Source of the DNA: Psychrobacter sp. BI730
GTDB lineage: Bacteria; Pseudomonadota; Gammaproteobacteria; Pseudomonadales; Moraxellaceae
DNA: 64,000 bases
NCBI RefSeq assembly: GCF_013414195.1
Contig: NZ_JAATTV010000004.1
Span: 203,338 to 267,337 of the forward strand
Reading direction: 5' to 3'
The notes beneath the pieces are model-generated. The model did not search any database. It saw nothing but the letters and a program-made list of their open reading frames with translations, and was not told where the DNA came from. The translations under genes were made by a program, and so were the position numbers. Shown here piece by piece: positions 17,447-26,030 of this stretch (positions are counted from its first letter, which is position 1; the number at the start of each line of letters is the position of its first letter).

Positions 17447-17887
17447 ATGAACAATGTGCAACCTTCAACAAATTCATCGAATTTACAAAAAAAAGTAATG
17501 CTCAACCAAATTCATCATAACCGCATAATACGAATATTATTTATGGCGCTAGGCGGTTTTTTCTTCTTCATAGGCTTAGTCGGTATTATTCTTCCAGTAT
17601 TACCTACCACCCCTTTCATTTTACTAACGGCAGCATGCTGGGCTAAAGGGTCTGATAAATTCAATCAGTGGCTTCTCAAACATAAAGTGTTCGGTGAAAT
17701 GGTAAAGAACTGGCAGCAGCATCGAGCTATTCCTCGTAAGGCAAAATATTTGGCTTGGTCAATGATGGCTATGTCATGCGGTATGTTGTTTTACCGATTT
17801 TCTGATAGTTTGCAGTGGCTTGCTTGGGTTACATGCGCAATATGCATCACTGTTACTGTGTGGATGTCTCGACTGCCGGACGCTTAA
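17447..17887 (+). CDS. DUF454 (YbaN-like) inner-membrane protein
   Basis: 146 residues, a typical DUF454 protein: GLVGIILPVLPTTPFILLTA (~residues 42-61) is the family signature, followed by ACWAKGSDKFNQWLL and a C-terminal pair of helices. Two to four membrane spans. Biochemical function is unknown, but family members often sit beside haem uptake or haem oxygenase genes. Here it is upstream of a TonB receptor and haem oxygenase and has its own Fur-like box. Confidence 0.85.
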   Translation: MNNVQPSTNSSNLQKKVMLNQIHHNRIIRILFMALGGFFFFIGLVGIILPVLPTTPFILLTAACWAKGSDKFNQWLLKHKVFGEMVKNWQQHRAIPRKAKYLAWSMMAMSCGMLFYRFSDSLQWLAWVTCAICITVTVWMSRLPDA

Positions 17888-17977
17888 TTTTTCCTACTAT
17901 TACAAGACGTTTTCCTGACTCCTTGCTAAGCCTTTGCAAAAAGTAAAATACTCTAAGATAATATATTTTCCTATTTG

Positions 17978-17996
17978 TTAATGATTATCGTTTACA
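17978..17996. promoter_or_regulatory. Fur-box-like operator upstream of the TonB receptor
   Basis: TTAATGATTATCGTTTACA matches most positions of the Fur consensus GATAATGATAATCATTATC and lies ~128 bp before the receptor start. It shares 15 of 17 core bases with the box at 17322-17340. The stretch between the DUF454 gene and the receptor holds no other gene. Confidence 0.6.
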
Positions 17997-18123
17997 ATGT
18001 AACTATATTGTTTTATTATATGAAGAAACTATCAGCAATGTTATTAACAATTAATATTATTTCCTTTGACGACGAGGCTGATGTGAAGAAAATTGTGCTT
18101 ATTTTTACTATAGGAAATTTGGA

Positions 18124-20610
18124 ATGCACGAGGATTCAACTTATAAGAAGTCGATATATATACCTAGTCTTAAAGGTAAGTCTAAAACCCTATTAAGTAT
18201 TCTTGTTGGAACTTTGATGTATCAATCAGCCATTGCGGATACTCAGCACCAAGAAGAAAACTTACCGATGTTACATATGGACACGATAACTGTTTATGCT
18301 AATAAGCAGCCCCCTATAAATGTAGGGGACGACCTTAAAACGGCCAAGACGATATCAGACAACCTAATTGACAGTGATAAAGATTTAGTCCGTTATAACC
18401 CTGATATAAGTGTGGCAGATGCAGGAAGATATGGTAGCAATGGCTACGCCATCAGAGGGGTAGATGGCAATAGGGTAGCTTTAAACTTAGATGGCGTTAG
18501 CTTGCCAGATAAGCAAGTCAATGAAATATTTTCAGCTTATGGATATATGTTTGAGGGTCGATTTTCACCCGATGTAGAGCTTCTGTCAGAGGTGGAGTTT
18601 GAAGTCGGGGCGGACTCTTTTAATTCTGGTAGTGGTGCAATGGGAGGGTCTGTTAGTTTCAAGACCAAAGACCCAGAAGATTTAATAAGACCTGATCGTC
18701 AACTTGGTGGTTATATCAAAACAGGTTATAGCAATAGCAATGAAGAATTTAGTAACGCTTTTGGTTTAGCAGGGAAAAACGATAAGGTTGAGGCAATAAT
18801 TAATTATGTGCATCGTGAAGGACATGAAACAAAAAATCACCGAATGTTAGATTTCGATAAAAACAAACTAGATCCTGCCTATGATTTTATCAATGATCCA
18901 GACTATAAATATCCCTCTACAGGATACAGATCTAATACAGCAGCAATATTACCTGACCCATTAAGTTATACAACAGAGGCAACGTTAGCAAAGTTATACC
19001 TCCATTTGAACGAAGAAAACCGATTAGGTTTTCATGCCACTAAACAAAAAACGGATAGAGTATCCAATAACTTTACCAGACAGACTTTTGCTTCAAGAAT
19101 TGGTAAGGATACTGCAGAATTAGAAAGTTATGGCATCAGTCATAGATACCTACCTATTACTAGTGAGTTCATAGATGAGGTCAATACCACTTTAACTCAG
19201 CAAAAAATTACAGGAGTGGCTAATACAGAAACTTATAGCCAAGTATGGGGATCTGACTCTTATAGGGTAGATGGAGTGAAGCATCGGCCTCAAGAGGACA
19301 AAACCATACAACTAAGTATAGAGGCAACAAGCTTACCGTTAGAAACTGAGAAGCTAGGCTCTCATACTTTGTCAGTTAATACAAAATATGCAAAGACGGA
19401 CCATAGATTGACCTTAGAAGAAACTTATATTCCTTCTTCAGGCAACCCCAGTTCTTGGTACGATTTTATTGGGCCCTCAGTGAAGCAAGATATCTTCAAT
19501 GTGGCCATTCAAGACAAAATAAATTTAACGGAAAAGCTCGATACGACGATTGGACTTCGGTATGACAATTATAACTACAAACCCTATATGGATGAAATCA
19601 ATAAAAAAGGCATCGAGAAGGCGAGCAAATATTATCCGGTACGTATTGATTATGAGAATGGCGAGTTTGATCACAATAATAAAATGGACAATATAGGAGG
19701 GATGTTTTCCATAAACTACAAACTTAGCCCATATTTACAGACCCAGTATCAGCTATCTACAGGATTCATGGCACCCGCTACCAGCCAAATGTATTCAGCA
19801 TTTGAGATGATGGGAAACAGTTTGACGCCCAATGTTCATCTTAAGCCTGAGAAATCTATCAATCATGAACTTAGCTTGTCTGGCCAGTTTCAAGATTTAA
19901 GTTTTACAGCTATAGGTTTCTATACTAAATATAGTGACTTTATCAGTTTGTTGAATTCTCAAGAGGAACAACAACGATGCTATGAAGATTTTTCGACCGG
20001 CCAATCGGTTTGTTCACCCCTTTCTATAAATATACTCAGCGCCCAAAATATTGGTGACGCAGAGACTTATGGATTGCGTTTAGGAGGCGTATGGGATGTT
20101 GGACAGCTTGCTGACCTAGAAGGAGATATTCGAGTAATTGCTAATTTAAGTTATGCCAAAGATAAAACTGATAAAGGAACCAACTTACTTGCGACTCAGC
20201 CTTTGAATGTCACATTCGGGTTAGGTTATGAAGCCCCTAAAAAGGATTGGCAACTGTCTGCGAATCTAAGGTATTTAGGCAGAAAACATGCTGAAGACGC
20301 AAAAGTAGCTACCTTAGAATCAAATGGTTATAACATGCCTTATGAAAATGTCATTGCTCCTTATAAGCACATTGATAAGTCTAAATCGGCTTATGTATAT
20401 GATGTTTATGGCAGTAAAAGACTAGGTTCTAATTTAAAACTATCAGCAGGGGTGTTTAATTTATTTAATGCTAAATATGTTCCATGGGACAACTTGCGTT
20501 CGTTAGCAGAATTAAACGTCAACTCTATGGTAGATGACCAAGGGGTTGGCATTGAAAGATTTACGGCACCAGGAAGAAATTACAAAGTAGGGTTAACCTA
20601 CGAATTTTAG
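18124..20610 (+). CDS. TonB-dependent outer-membrane receptor, haem/haemoprotein type
   Basis: 828 residues. A signal peptide with an unusually long basic start precedes a hydrophobic core and AIADTQ cleavage site (~residue 38). The TonB box is MDTITVYA (~52). The plug domain (NGYAIRGVDGNRVALNLDG, ~115-133) has the FRGxxxNRV-like pattern of haemoglobin/transferrin/lactoferrin receptors. The C-terminal beta-barrel ends in Phe (GLTYEF). AGGAAA lies ~9 bp before ATG 18124. It should import haem or bind a haemoprotein at the cell surface. The downstream haem oxygenase supports haem as substrate. Confidence 0.9.
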   Translation: MHEDSTYKKSIYIPSLKGKSKTLLSILVGTLMYQSAIADTQHQEENLPMLHMDTITVYANKQPPINVGDDLKTAKTISDNLIDSDKDLVRYNPDISVADAGRYGSNGYAIRGVDGNRVALNLDGVSLPDKQVNEIFSAYGYMFEGRFSPDVELLSEVEFEVGADSFNSGSGAMGGSVSFKTKDPEDLIRPDRQLGGYIKTGYSNSNEEFSNAFGLAGKNDKVEAIINYVHREGHETKNHRMLDFDKNKLDPAYDFINDPDYKYPSTGYRSNTAAILPDPLSYTTEATLAKLYLHLNEENRLGFHATKQKTDRVSNNFTRQTFASRIGKDTAELESYGISHRYLPITSEFIDEVNTTLTQQKITGVANTETYSQVWGSDSYRVDGVKHRPQEDKTIQLSIEATSLPLETEKLGSHTLSVNTKYAKTDHRLTLEETYIPSSGNPSSWYDFIGPSVKQDIFNVAIQDKINLTEKLDTTIGLRYDNYNYKPYMDEINKKGIEKASKYYPVRIDYENGEFDHNNKMDNIGGMFSINYKLSPYLQTQYQLSTGFMAPATSQMYSAFEMMGNSLTPNVHLKPEKSINHELSLSGQFQDLSFTAIGFYTKYSDFISLLNSQEEQQRCYEDFSTGQSVCSPLSINILSAQNIGDAETYGLRLGGVWDVGQLADLEGDIRVIANLSYAKDKTDKGTNLLATQPLNVTFGLGYEAPKKDWQLSANLRYLGRKHAEDAKVATLESNGYNMPYENVIAPYKHIDKSKSAYVYDVYGSKRLGSNLKLSAGVFNLFNAKYVPWDNLRSLAELNVNSMVDDQGVGIERFTAPGRNYKVGLTYEF

Positions 20611-20752
20611 CCCATATGTCTTGGATAAAATACATAAAAAACTATCAATAAAAACCCAAAAATATTTTGGCGTGCGCTCAATCTAAAAAAAGCTAACTAA
20701 ATAGGATGAAATGGGAGAGCGCCCCTTAAATTAATAAATATAGGAAACAGTG

Positions 20753-21331
20753 ATGAACTTACCTCTTAGTGAAGCATTAAAAAAGCACTCCCGCCAAACA
20801 CATGATAGTGTTGACATGCTCGTTTTATCTATGGAACCATTTGCCTCTATAGAAAATTACAGTAAATTTTTACAAGCACAAAATGCTTTTCACGAAGTTT
20901 TGAAACCTATCTATGAGAATCCCAGCTTAAACCTTAAGATTAAGGGACTTAATAGTCTATCACGCTTAGAACAAGTAGCCATGGACATGCAAGACCTTCA
21001 CGTTAAGACTATGTTAGTCGATGAGGCTATACCTAGTCCAAGTGAGTTTGAATCTATTGGTTGGCTTTATTGCTCTGAAGGTTCAAATTTAGGCGCCGCA
21101 ATTTTATATAAAGAAGCTCAAAAAATTGAACTTACAAGTACTCATGGTGCAAAACACCTATCTGCACATAAAGATGGCAGAATGGTGCATTGGCGTAAAT
21201 TTAAAGAGCAATTAGATGGCTTAGAATTGACACTAACACAACGCCAACAAGCATTAAAAGGAGCTGAAGATGCCTTTGCATTTTTTAAAAGGGTCATTCG
21301 ACAAGTAAATTATGCTGAAGAAACGGTGTAA
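20753..21331 (+). CDS. hemO: Biliverdin-producing haem oxygenase
   Basis: 192 residues from ATG 20753 (AGGAAA 8 bp upstream; the frame also opens at GTG 20750). The family pattern is clear: LKKHSRQTHDSVD with the proximal His (~residue 19) and GWLYCSEGSNLGAAILYK, the distal Gly-rich helix (~residues 102-119). It opens haem to biliverdin, CO and iron in the cytoplasm using reductase electrons. It follows the TonB receptor by ~140 bp and completes an iron-from-haem module. The 3' end (NYAEETV) shares a short DNA segment with sequences at 16831 and 36298. Confidence 0.9.
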   Translation: MNLPLSEALKKHSRQTHDSVDMLVLSMEPFASIENYSKFLQAQNAFHEVLKPIYENPSLNLKIKGLNSLSRLEQVAMDMQDLHVKTMLVDEAIPSPSEFESIGWLYCSEGSNLGAAILYKEAQKIELTSTHGAKHLSAHKDGRMVHWRKFKEQLDGLELTLTQRQQALKGAEDAFAFFKRVIRQVNYAEETV

Positions 21332-21381
21332 CGGTCATTTAGATTGAATGGTTGCTGACATACATGGTCATCAATGTAATT

Positions 21382-21414
21382 CGAACGCGCCTTAAAGCAG
21401 ACGTTCGGTTTTTT
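21382..21414 (+). terminator. Rho-independent terminator of the haem module
   Basis: CGAACG (21382-21387) pairs with CGTTCG (21402-21407) and is followed by GTTTTTT. It lies 50 bp after the haem oxygenase stop and before the IS element. Confidence 0.6.
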
Positions 21415-21493
21415 AATGCCATATTGAGTAATCACTGAGCTATGCTGAGGAAACTGAACCGCCCCGACTTTATCGGAGAGTGATTTACTTGAG

Positions 21494-22396
21494 TCAGGCA
21501 GCGATGCCTGACAGGGTTAAATTATCATAATACCGCTTTTCAAAATCAAAAGGTGACACATAACCAATCGTACTATGCAGTCGTGTTTTATTAAACCAGT
21601 CCACCCACTCAAGGGTTGCCAGTTCAACATCGTTCACACCAGTCCAGTTTTGCTTTAAATAATGAATCACCTCAGACTTATAAAGCCCATTGACCGTTTC
21701 AGCCAATGCGTTGTCATAAGAGTCGCCTGTTGTACCAACAGAGACAATCACGCCAGAATCCGTCATTTTATCAGTATAGCGAATGGATAAGTACTGAACC
21801 CCTCGATCACTGTGATGAATGATATCTTTGGGATGGTTTCTATCTGCTATTGCTTGATTTAAAGCCGCCATCACCATATCGGTGTTCATACGATTAGATA
21901 CCTTCCAACCAACGATAGCACGGGCAAACACATCAATAATAAAAGCGGTATAGACCCAGCCGCTTGTCGTCTTGATATAGGTAAAATCTGCAACCCACAG
22001 CTGGTTAGGACGATAAGCGCTAAAGTTACGATTGACTAAGTCATCAGCGCGCTTTTGGTCGTCACGGCTGTTGGTGGTAATCTTGCCTTTGCCACGCCAG
22101 ACGCCTTGTAGGCCATACTGCTTCATTAATCGCTCTACGGTACACCGAGCAACCTTTAACCCGTCAGCTTTCATCTGCTGCCATACTTTACGCGCACCGT
22201 AACGGCATTTGCTGTCCTGCCAGATGCGTTTAATCTCGCTGAGATAGTAGTCGTCATGCTGACTGCGCAGTGAGCGTTTTTCAGGGTAGCTCTCCAAGTC
22301 TTTAGCACGGTGATAGGTTGATGGGGCAATCGGTAATACTCTACAGATCAGCTCGACCCCATAATTATTCTTATGATCGTCGATGAATTGAATCAT
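21494..22396 (-). CDS. IS3-family transposase OrfB (DDE integrase domain)
   Basis: 300 residues. An HTH_21-like region (YLSEIKRIWQDSKCRYGARK) precedes the rve integrase core. The DDE triad is visible: WVADFTYI, HHSDRGVQY and NALAETVNGLYK. The C-terminus WFNKTRLHSTIGYVSPFDFE is the usual IS3 ending. It is normally made as an OrfAB fusion by -1 frameshifting near the end of OrfA, which stops 8 bp before this frame's ATG. Confidence 0.93.
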   Translation of the reverse strand: MIQFIDDHKNNYGVELICRVLPIAPSTYHRAKDLESYPEKRSLRSQHDDYYLSEIKRIWQDSKCRYGARKVWQQMKADGLKVARCTVERLMKQYGLQGVWRGKGKITTNSRDDQKRADDLVNRNFSAYRPNQLWVADFTYIKTTSGWVYTAFIIDVFARAIVGWKVSNRMNTDMVMAALNQAIADRNHPKDIIHHSDRGVQYLSIRYTDKMTDSGVIVSVGTTGDSYDNALAETVNGLYKSEVIHYLKQNWTGVNDVELATLEWVDWFNKTRLHSTIGYVSPFDFEKRYYDNLTLSGIAA

Positions 22397-22404
22397 GATT
22401 TTAG

Positions 22405-22713
22405 TCAGCGGTCGAGCTCCGCCTGGGCGAAAAAAGCGGCAGCCTTACGTATGATCTCATTGGCTTGCTTGAGCTCTCTGCATTCGCGTTCAAGCTCCTT
22501 GATGCGCTCTTTATCACTTTGCGCTTGCACCGATGCAGGAATAGTTTGATCGATGTGTTTTTTATGCCACGACCGCAGGGTTTCAGGCGTACAGCCAATC
22601 TTAGGGGCAATGGCTTGAATCGCTGACCATGTGGAGGGATAGTCGCCCAACGCTTCTATCAGCATGCGAACGGCGCGTTCTTTAATCTCAGGAGTGTAGG
22701 TTTGTTTTTTCAT
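22405..22713 (-). CDS. IS3-family transposase OrfA
   Basis: 102 residues: an N-terminal helix-turn-helix (YTPEIKERAVRMLIEA, then TPETLRSWHKKH) and a leucine-zipper-like tail (IKELERECRELKQANEIIRK) ending in AAAFFAQAELDR. It binds the terminal repeats. The run of six T in the AAAFF codons is a possible slippery site for making the OrfAB fusion. Confidence 0.92.
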   Translation of the reverse strand: MKKQTYTPEIKERAVRMLIEALGDYPSTWSAIQAIAPKIGCTPETLRSWHKKHIDQTIPASVQAQSDKERIKELERECRELKQANEIIRKAAAFFAQAELDR

Positions 22714-22871
22714 TGTCGTATTCTCTCAGAATGTTGAGTCTCCGACAATTCCGGGGCGGTTCAATCCGTGACTGGACGTCTGTTTTAGATCGCTTTATGT
22801 TTGATGACTGTATCAGTAAGCCTTTAACCTAAACGTCAATTACACAGAATCTGAGATATTTTATCCAAATT

Positions 22872-22906
22872 AAAAAAGCCATAAAAGTCATTGCTTTTAT
22901 GGCTTT
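22872..22906 (-). terminator. Terminator of the phosphonate module
   Basis: AAAGCCATAAAAG (22875-22887) pairs perfectly with CTTTTATGGCTTT (22894-22906) around a 6-base loop. On the minus strand it ends in a T-run, placing it downstream of the hydrolase gene ending at 22949. The stem also works on the plus strand. A copy is present at 43596-43633. Confidence 0.75.
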
Positions 22907-22948
22907 ACTATTCTGTTTTATATTTTGAAGCTTAGACCTAGCTTTAAG

Positions 22949-23722
22949 CTAAATAAGCTCTTTTAATTCAGTCAGCTTGTCTAAAACTGCATCAGGTGAG
23001 TATCTTAACAGCTGCTGCTCATTTTGTGCACCAGATAGCACACCTAAAACTAGCCCACACCCTGCATTCCTACCTTCTTCAATATCGATACCACTATCCC
23101 CTGCTTTTAACACCTGCTGTGAGTTATCAATATTAACCTGTTTCATTGCAAGAGTAATCATATCAGGGCCTGGACGGCCATTGTCTACATCATCGGCTGT
23201 TATTAATGCATCTACTTGATCCCCCACAGACCAACCTAAGATAGTTAAAATTTTATTAGCAGTCTTAGCATCATATCCTGTATTTAATACCACTTTACGA
23301 CCGCTCACCTTTAACTGCTCGAACAACTCTGACATGCCTTCAAACTCAGATAAGGTCTCCTTGCTATAGGCAGTTGCAAGACTGTTTTTAAAGGTAGCAA
23401 ACGCAGTATCCGTTAACAACTCAATACAAGCATCAGATAAATCTAACCTGTTTAAAATATCGCGGATGGCGTTGCGTTTTTCTTTCCCTGCACCATATTC
23501 TAAACATAACTCAAGACTCACTTGTTTATCTGACTTGCCAGCGCTATTCAGTGCTTCATTGATGGCATTACATACGGTTTTATAGACTAGGTTACCTTCA
23601 TTTACTGTTGTGCCAGCCATATCAAACACACAGAGCTTAATATCAAAAAATTTGTTTTTAATACTGTTTAAACTATCACCATGTGAGCTGCTGCTCATTA
23701 TATTATTATTTGCTGTATTCAT
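22949..23722 (-). CDS. Phosphonatase-like HAD hydrolase (PhnX-like)
   Basis: 257 residues, HAD superfamily. Nucleophile motif CVFDMAGTTV (Asp ~32), motif II LNTGYDAKTA, and motif III/IV KAGDSGIDIEEGRNAG. Lys in GAGKEKRNAIRDIL occupies the cap-domain position where phosphonatases form a Schiff base with phosphonoacetaldehyde. Likely reaction: phosphonoacetaldehyde to acetaldehyde and phosphate, though the 'phosphonatase-like' subfamily is less well characterised than PhnX proper. The ATG shares a base with the upstream FAD gene's stop (TAATG), so they are translationally coupled. Its last 37 codons are duplicated at 43674-43784. Confidence 0.82.
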   Translation of the reverse strand: MNTANNNIMSSSSHGDSLNSIKNKFFDIKLCVFDMAGTTVNEGNLVYKTVCNAINEALNSAGKSDKQVSLELCLEYGAGKEKRNAIRDILNRLDLSDACIELLTDTAFATFKNSLATAYSKETLSEFEGMSELFEQLKVSGRKVVLNTGYDAKTANKILTILGWSVGDQVDALITADDVDNGRPGPDMITLAMKQVNIDNSQQVLKAGDSGIDIEEGRNAGCGLVLGVLSGAQNEQQLLRYSPDAVLDKLTELKELI

Positions 23723-24858
23723 TACTTTGATTCCAATACCAATTCAATTAACTCTTCGCCAAATGCGAAACCTGTTGATGCCCCTGTACCACTGGTGACT
23801 GCACCGACCACCACGCCTTTTTCAGGTGATGCCTTAAATACCACGTCATCTGCACTTGGATATACACCCAACCAGTGCTGAGTAATATCCATCTCACCAA
23901 TATCCATCACCTGCTTAAATTCATTAATGATTAGATCATCAATTTGAGTGTCTCTAAACGGTAGTTCTCTATCACTATAATCATGACTATCGCCAATGAT
24001 TAGTGAGCCATCTTCAGACTGAACCACAATTAGGTGGACACCTGCTTGACGCTCTACACTTTGAATATCGTCAAGTAAGCTTTTTAGTACCGTAGCTTCA
24101 GGTAACTGAGCAAATCCATCATAACGGGCAAAGCTTAAATCTGACATGACAGCAGCATTTAATTTAAATGTTTTTTTGGGCATGACTCGCATCATATTTA
24201 GCGTGCACATTTTAGCCTTTGTCTTAGTGAACACGTTTGGATATAAGCCAGTAAAGTCCGCTCCGGGGCAGACCACACAGTGCTCAGCATTAAGTACACC
24301 GCGACTGGTATGCACTTTTGGTAATTCCACTGAAGTCACTGTAGTATGGTTGTAAAAATTCACACTCTGCGTCTCTTGTAACCAATGAGCCAGCTTAGCG
24401 ACTGCAGTATTAGACTCCACTCGAAGCTCATGAGGACTATATAACACCCCTTTTCCCTTGTTCAGATAAGGCGCGGCTTCATTAATTTCAGACTGTGTCA
24501 GTAGTCGGCACCCCTCACCCATTTCTGTCTTTAAAAAAGCTTGTGCAACATCTACCGCTTCAGGTCGCTGCATTAACATATGCAGACCGATATGCTCTAC
24601 CTGAATACCTGCTTTTGGCGCAATATCGGCCCAAACATTACGAGAGTGCATGGCGCGTTGCCAATGCTCACCTCGACGCTGACCACTAACGGTCACAAAT
24701 CCAAAATTACGAACAGAAGCATCTTTGTTCTGAGATTGGCGTTCTACAACCGCAACACTCAGCCCCTTTTTAACGGCGGCGTAGGCGCTTGCCAGCCCAA
24801 CGATACCCCCACCTACTACAACGACATCGTATGTTTTATCAGAAAGTATTTTGCTCAT
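23722..24858 (-). CDS. FAD-dependent amine oxidoreductase of phosphonate cluster (TIGR03364-like)
   Basis: 378 residues from ATG 24858 (AGCAGG upstream; an ATG at 24879 in frame is less well placed). A DAO-type flavoprotein: dinucleotide motif VVVVGGGIVGLASAY at the start and a C-terminal FAD contact (VGAVTSGTGASTGFAFGEEL). Members next to phosphonatase-like genes are proposed to oxidise 2-aminoethylphosphonate or its N-methyl form to phosphonoacetaldehyde (PbfD-type, from the literature as I recall it). No PhnW transaminase gene is present here, so this enzyme probably supplies the aldehyde to the coupled hydrolase. Confidence 0.82.
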   Translation of the reverse strand: MSKILSDKTYDVVVVGGGIVGLASAYAAVKKGLSVAVVERQSQNKDASVRNFGFVTVSGQRRGEHWQRAMHSRNVWADIAPKAGIQVEHIGLHMLMQRPEAVDVAQAFLKTEMGEGCRLLTQSEINEAAPYLNKGKGVLYSPHELRVESNTAVAKLAHWLQETQSVNFYNHTTVTSVELPKVHTSRGVLNAEHCVVCPGADFTGLYPNVFTKTKAKMCTLNMMRVMPKKTFKLNAAVMSDLSFARYDGFAQLPEATVLKSLLDDIQSVERQAGVHLIVVQSEDGSLIIGDSHDYSDRELPFRDTQIDDLIINEFKQVMDIGEMDITQHWLGVYPSADDVVFKASPEKGVVVGAVTSGTGASTGFAFGEELIELVLESK

Positions 24859-24966
24859 TGTCATACCTGCTCTTCCCATATATCTTTATTAATTAGCCCT
24901 CTACTTGCTTAACCTATGAACTAATATAGCTAAGCATGAATGGGCATTATTTTGATTCAACTAAAA

Positions 24967-25953
24967 TTACTCACCATGGAAAAAAGCACGGTGCTTATCT
25001 AACAGCTCGGCAGTTAATGGCTCTGGATAGGTCTTAGAGTTATCAATCTGATTTTCAGCAGCTACTGTCTCACCGTCATACACAATATTTGGATAAATTT
25101 CTAATAAACGTGGGCGAGCTTTAGTGACAATTAACTCAGCCATTTTCATTGCTTTAGGATTGGTTTTCTCTCCTTTATCAATAACAGCAACCGATTCAGT
25201 CAATGTGTAATTACCTTCACTAGGATCAACAAAATCAATTGGTAAACCTTTTGCCTTATTAGCGACTGCCTGATGACGTAGACCGAAACCGATAGGCACC
25301 TCACCTGCCATTACCTTTTTAAGAGGACCAGAGCCAGATAGCTCTAAATTAGGTCCTGCATTTTCACGAATAGCATTCATGATTTGTTGACCTTCAGCAT
25401 CGGTGCCATATTCAGCAGCAATGTCTTGTACAAACAACCAACCAGTTGATGAACCATTTGGATCAACCATAGAAATTTGATTTTTATAAATAGGATTCGC
25501 TAAGTCTTTGGCACTGGTAGGTATGGGGAGATTATTGGCTTCCATCTCTTTGGTATTGAGTAAGATGGCACCCGTAAAGCTGAGGATCGGTGCATAATAA
25601 TTAGGCGTCGCAATCTGTGGATTTGCCGTAAATGCTAACGCTTTAAACATTGGGTTCTTTGCTTGAGCACTTTCGATATAAAATGAGCTCATTGTCACCA
25701 TATCAGCTTCAATATTTTTTCCTTCTGCTAATAGTCGTCCACCAAGCTCACCTGTTCCGAATGATTGAAATATGTATTGTCCTTCAAAGCCTGCCTCATC
25801 AAGCACCTCTTGAATAACCTCGACTGCCTCTTCATCAGCATTACTATAAATAATCACCTCCTCGCCAGCCGTATCTCCCGAGCTTTGCGACCCACAACCT
25901 GCTACTAAAACTCCACAAGTTAATCCCGTTATTATCGTTTTAAATAAATTCAT
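24967..25953 (-). CDS. ABC transporter substrate-binding lipoprotein, probable aminoethylphosphonate
   Basis: 328 residues. A lipoprotein signal with lipobox LVAGC (Cys ~20) tethers it in the periplasm. The fold is of the iron/phosphonate class (EVIIYSNADEEAVEVI, SMVDPNGSSTGWLFVQDIA, GFGLRHQAVANKAKG), as in PhnS-type 2-aminoethylphosphonate binders. AGGGAAA lies before the ATG. It heads the downstream part of the operon after permease and ATPase genes. Ligand assignment comes from the phosphonatase-like and amine oxidoreductase neighbours. Confidence 0.82.
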   Translation of the reverse strand: MNLFKTIITGLTCGVLVAGCGSQSSGDTAGEEVIIYSNADEEAVEVIQEVLDEAGFEGQYIFQSFGTGELGGRLLAEGKNIEADMVTMSSFYIESAQAKNPMFKALAFTANPQIATPNYYAPILSFTGAILLNTKEMEANNLPIPTSAKDLANPIYKNQISMVDPNGSSTGWLFVQDIAAEYGTDAEGQQIMNAIRENAGPNLELSGSGPLKKVMAGEVPIGFGLRHQAVANKAKGLPIDFVDPSEGNYTLTESVAVIDKGEKTNPKAMKMAELIVTKARPRLLEIYPNIVYDGETVAAENQIDNSKTYPEPLTAELLDKHRAFFHGE

Positions 25954-26030
25954 TGTTTTCCCTGATTATTTGAATAGTTAAAAATTAAATTAGTTTTCAT
26001 CACATTAAGGCCTAAACTGTTTTGAAATAT

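Larger units (their letters stand above)
21455..22763 (-). mobile_element. Complete IS3-family insertion sequence
   Basis: 1309 bp bounded by imperfect inverted repeats: TGAACCGCCCCGACTTTATC at 21455 and TGAACCGCCCCGGAATTGTC on the other strand ending at 22763; both continue with CGGAGA. Two overlapping-type frames, OrfA and OrfB, encode the transposase on the minus strand. The three bases outside the ends are AAC on the left and ATC on the right, so no target duplication is visible; one flank may have been lost or rearranged. Both frames are intact, so it may be active. Confidence 0.93.
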
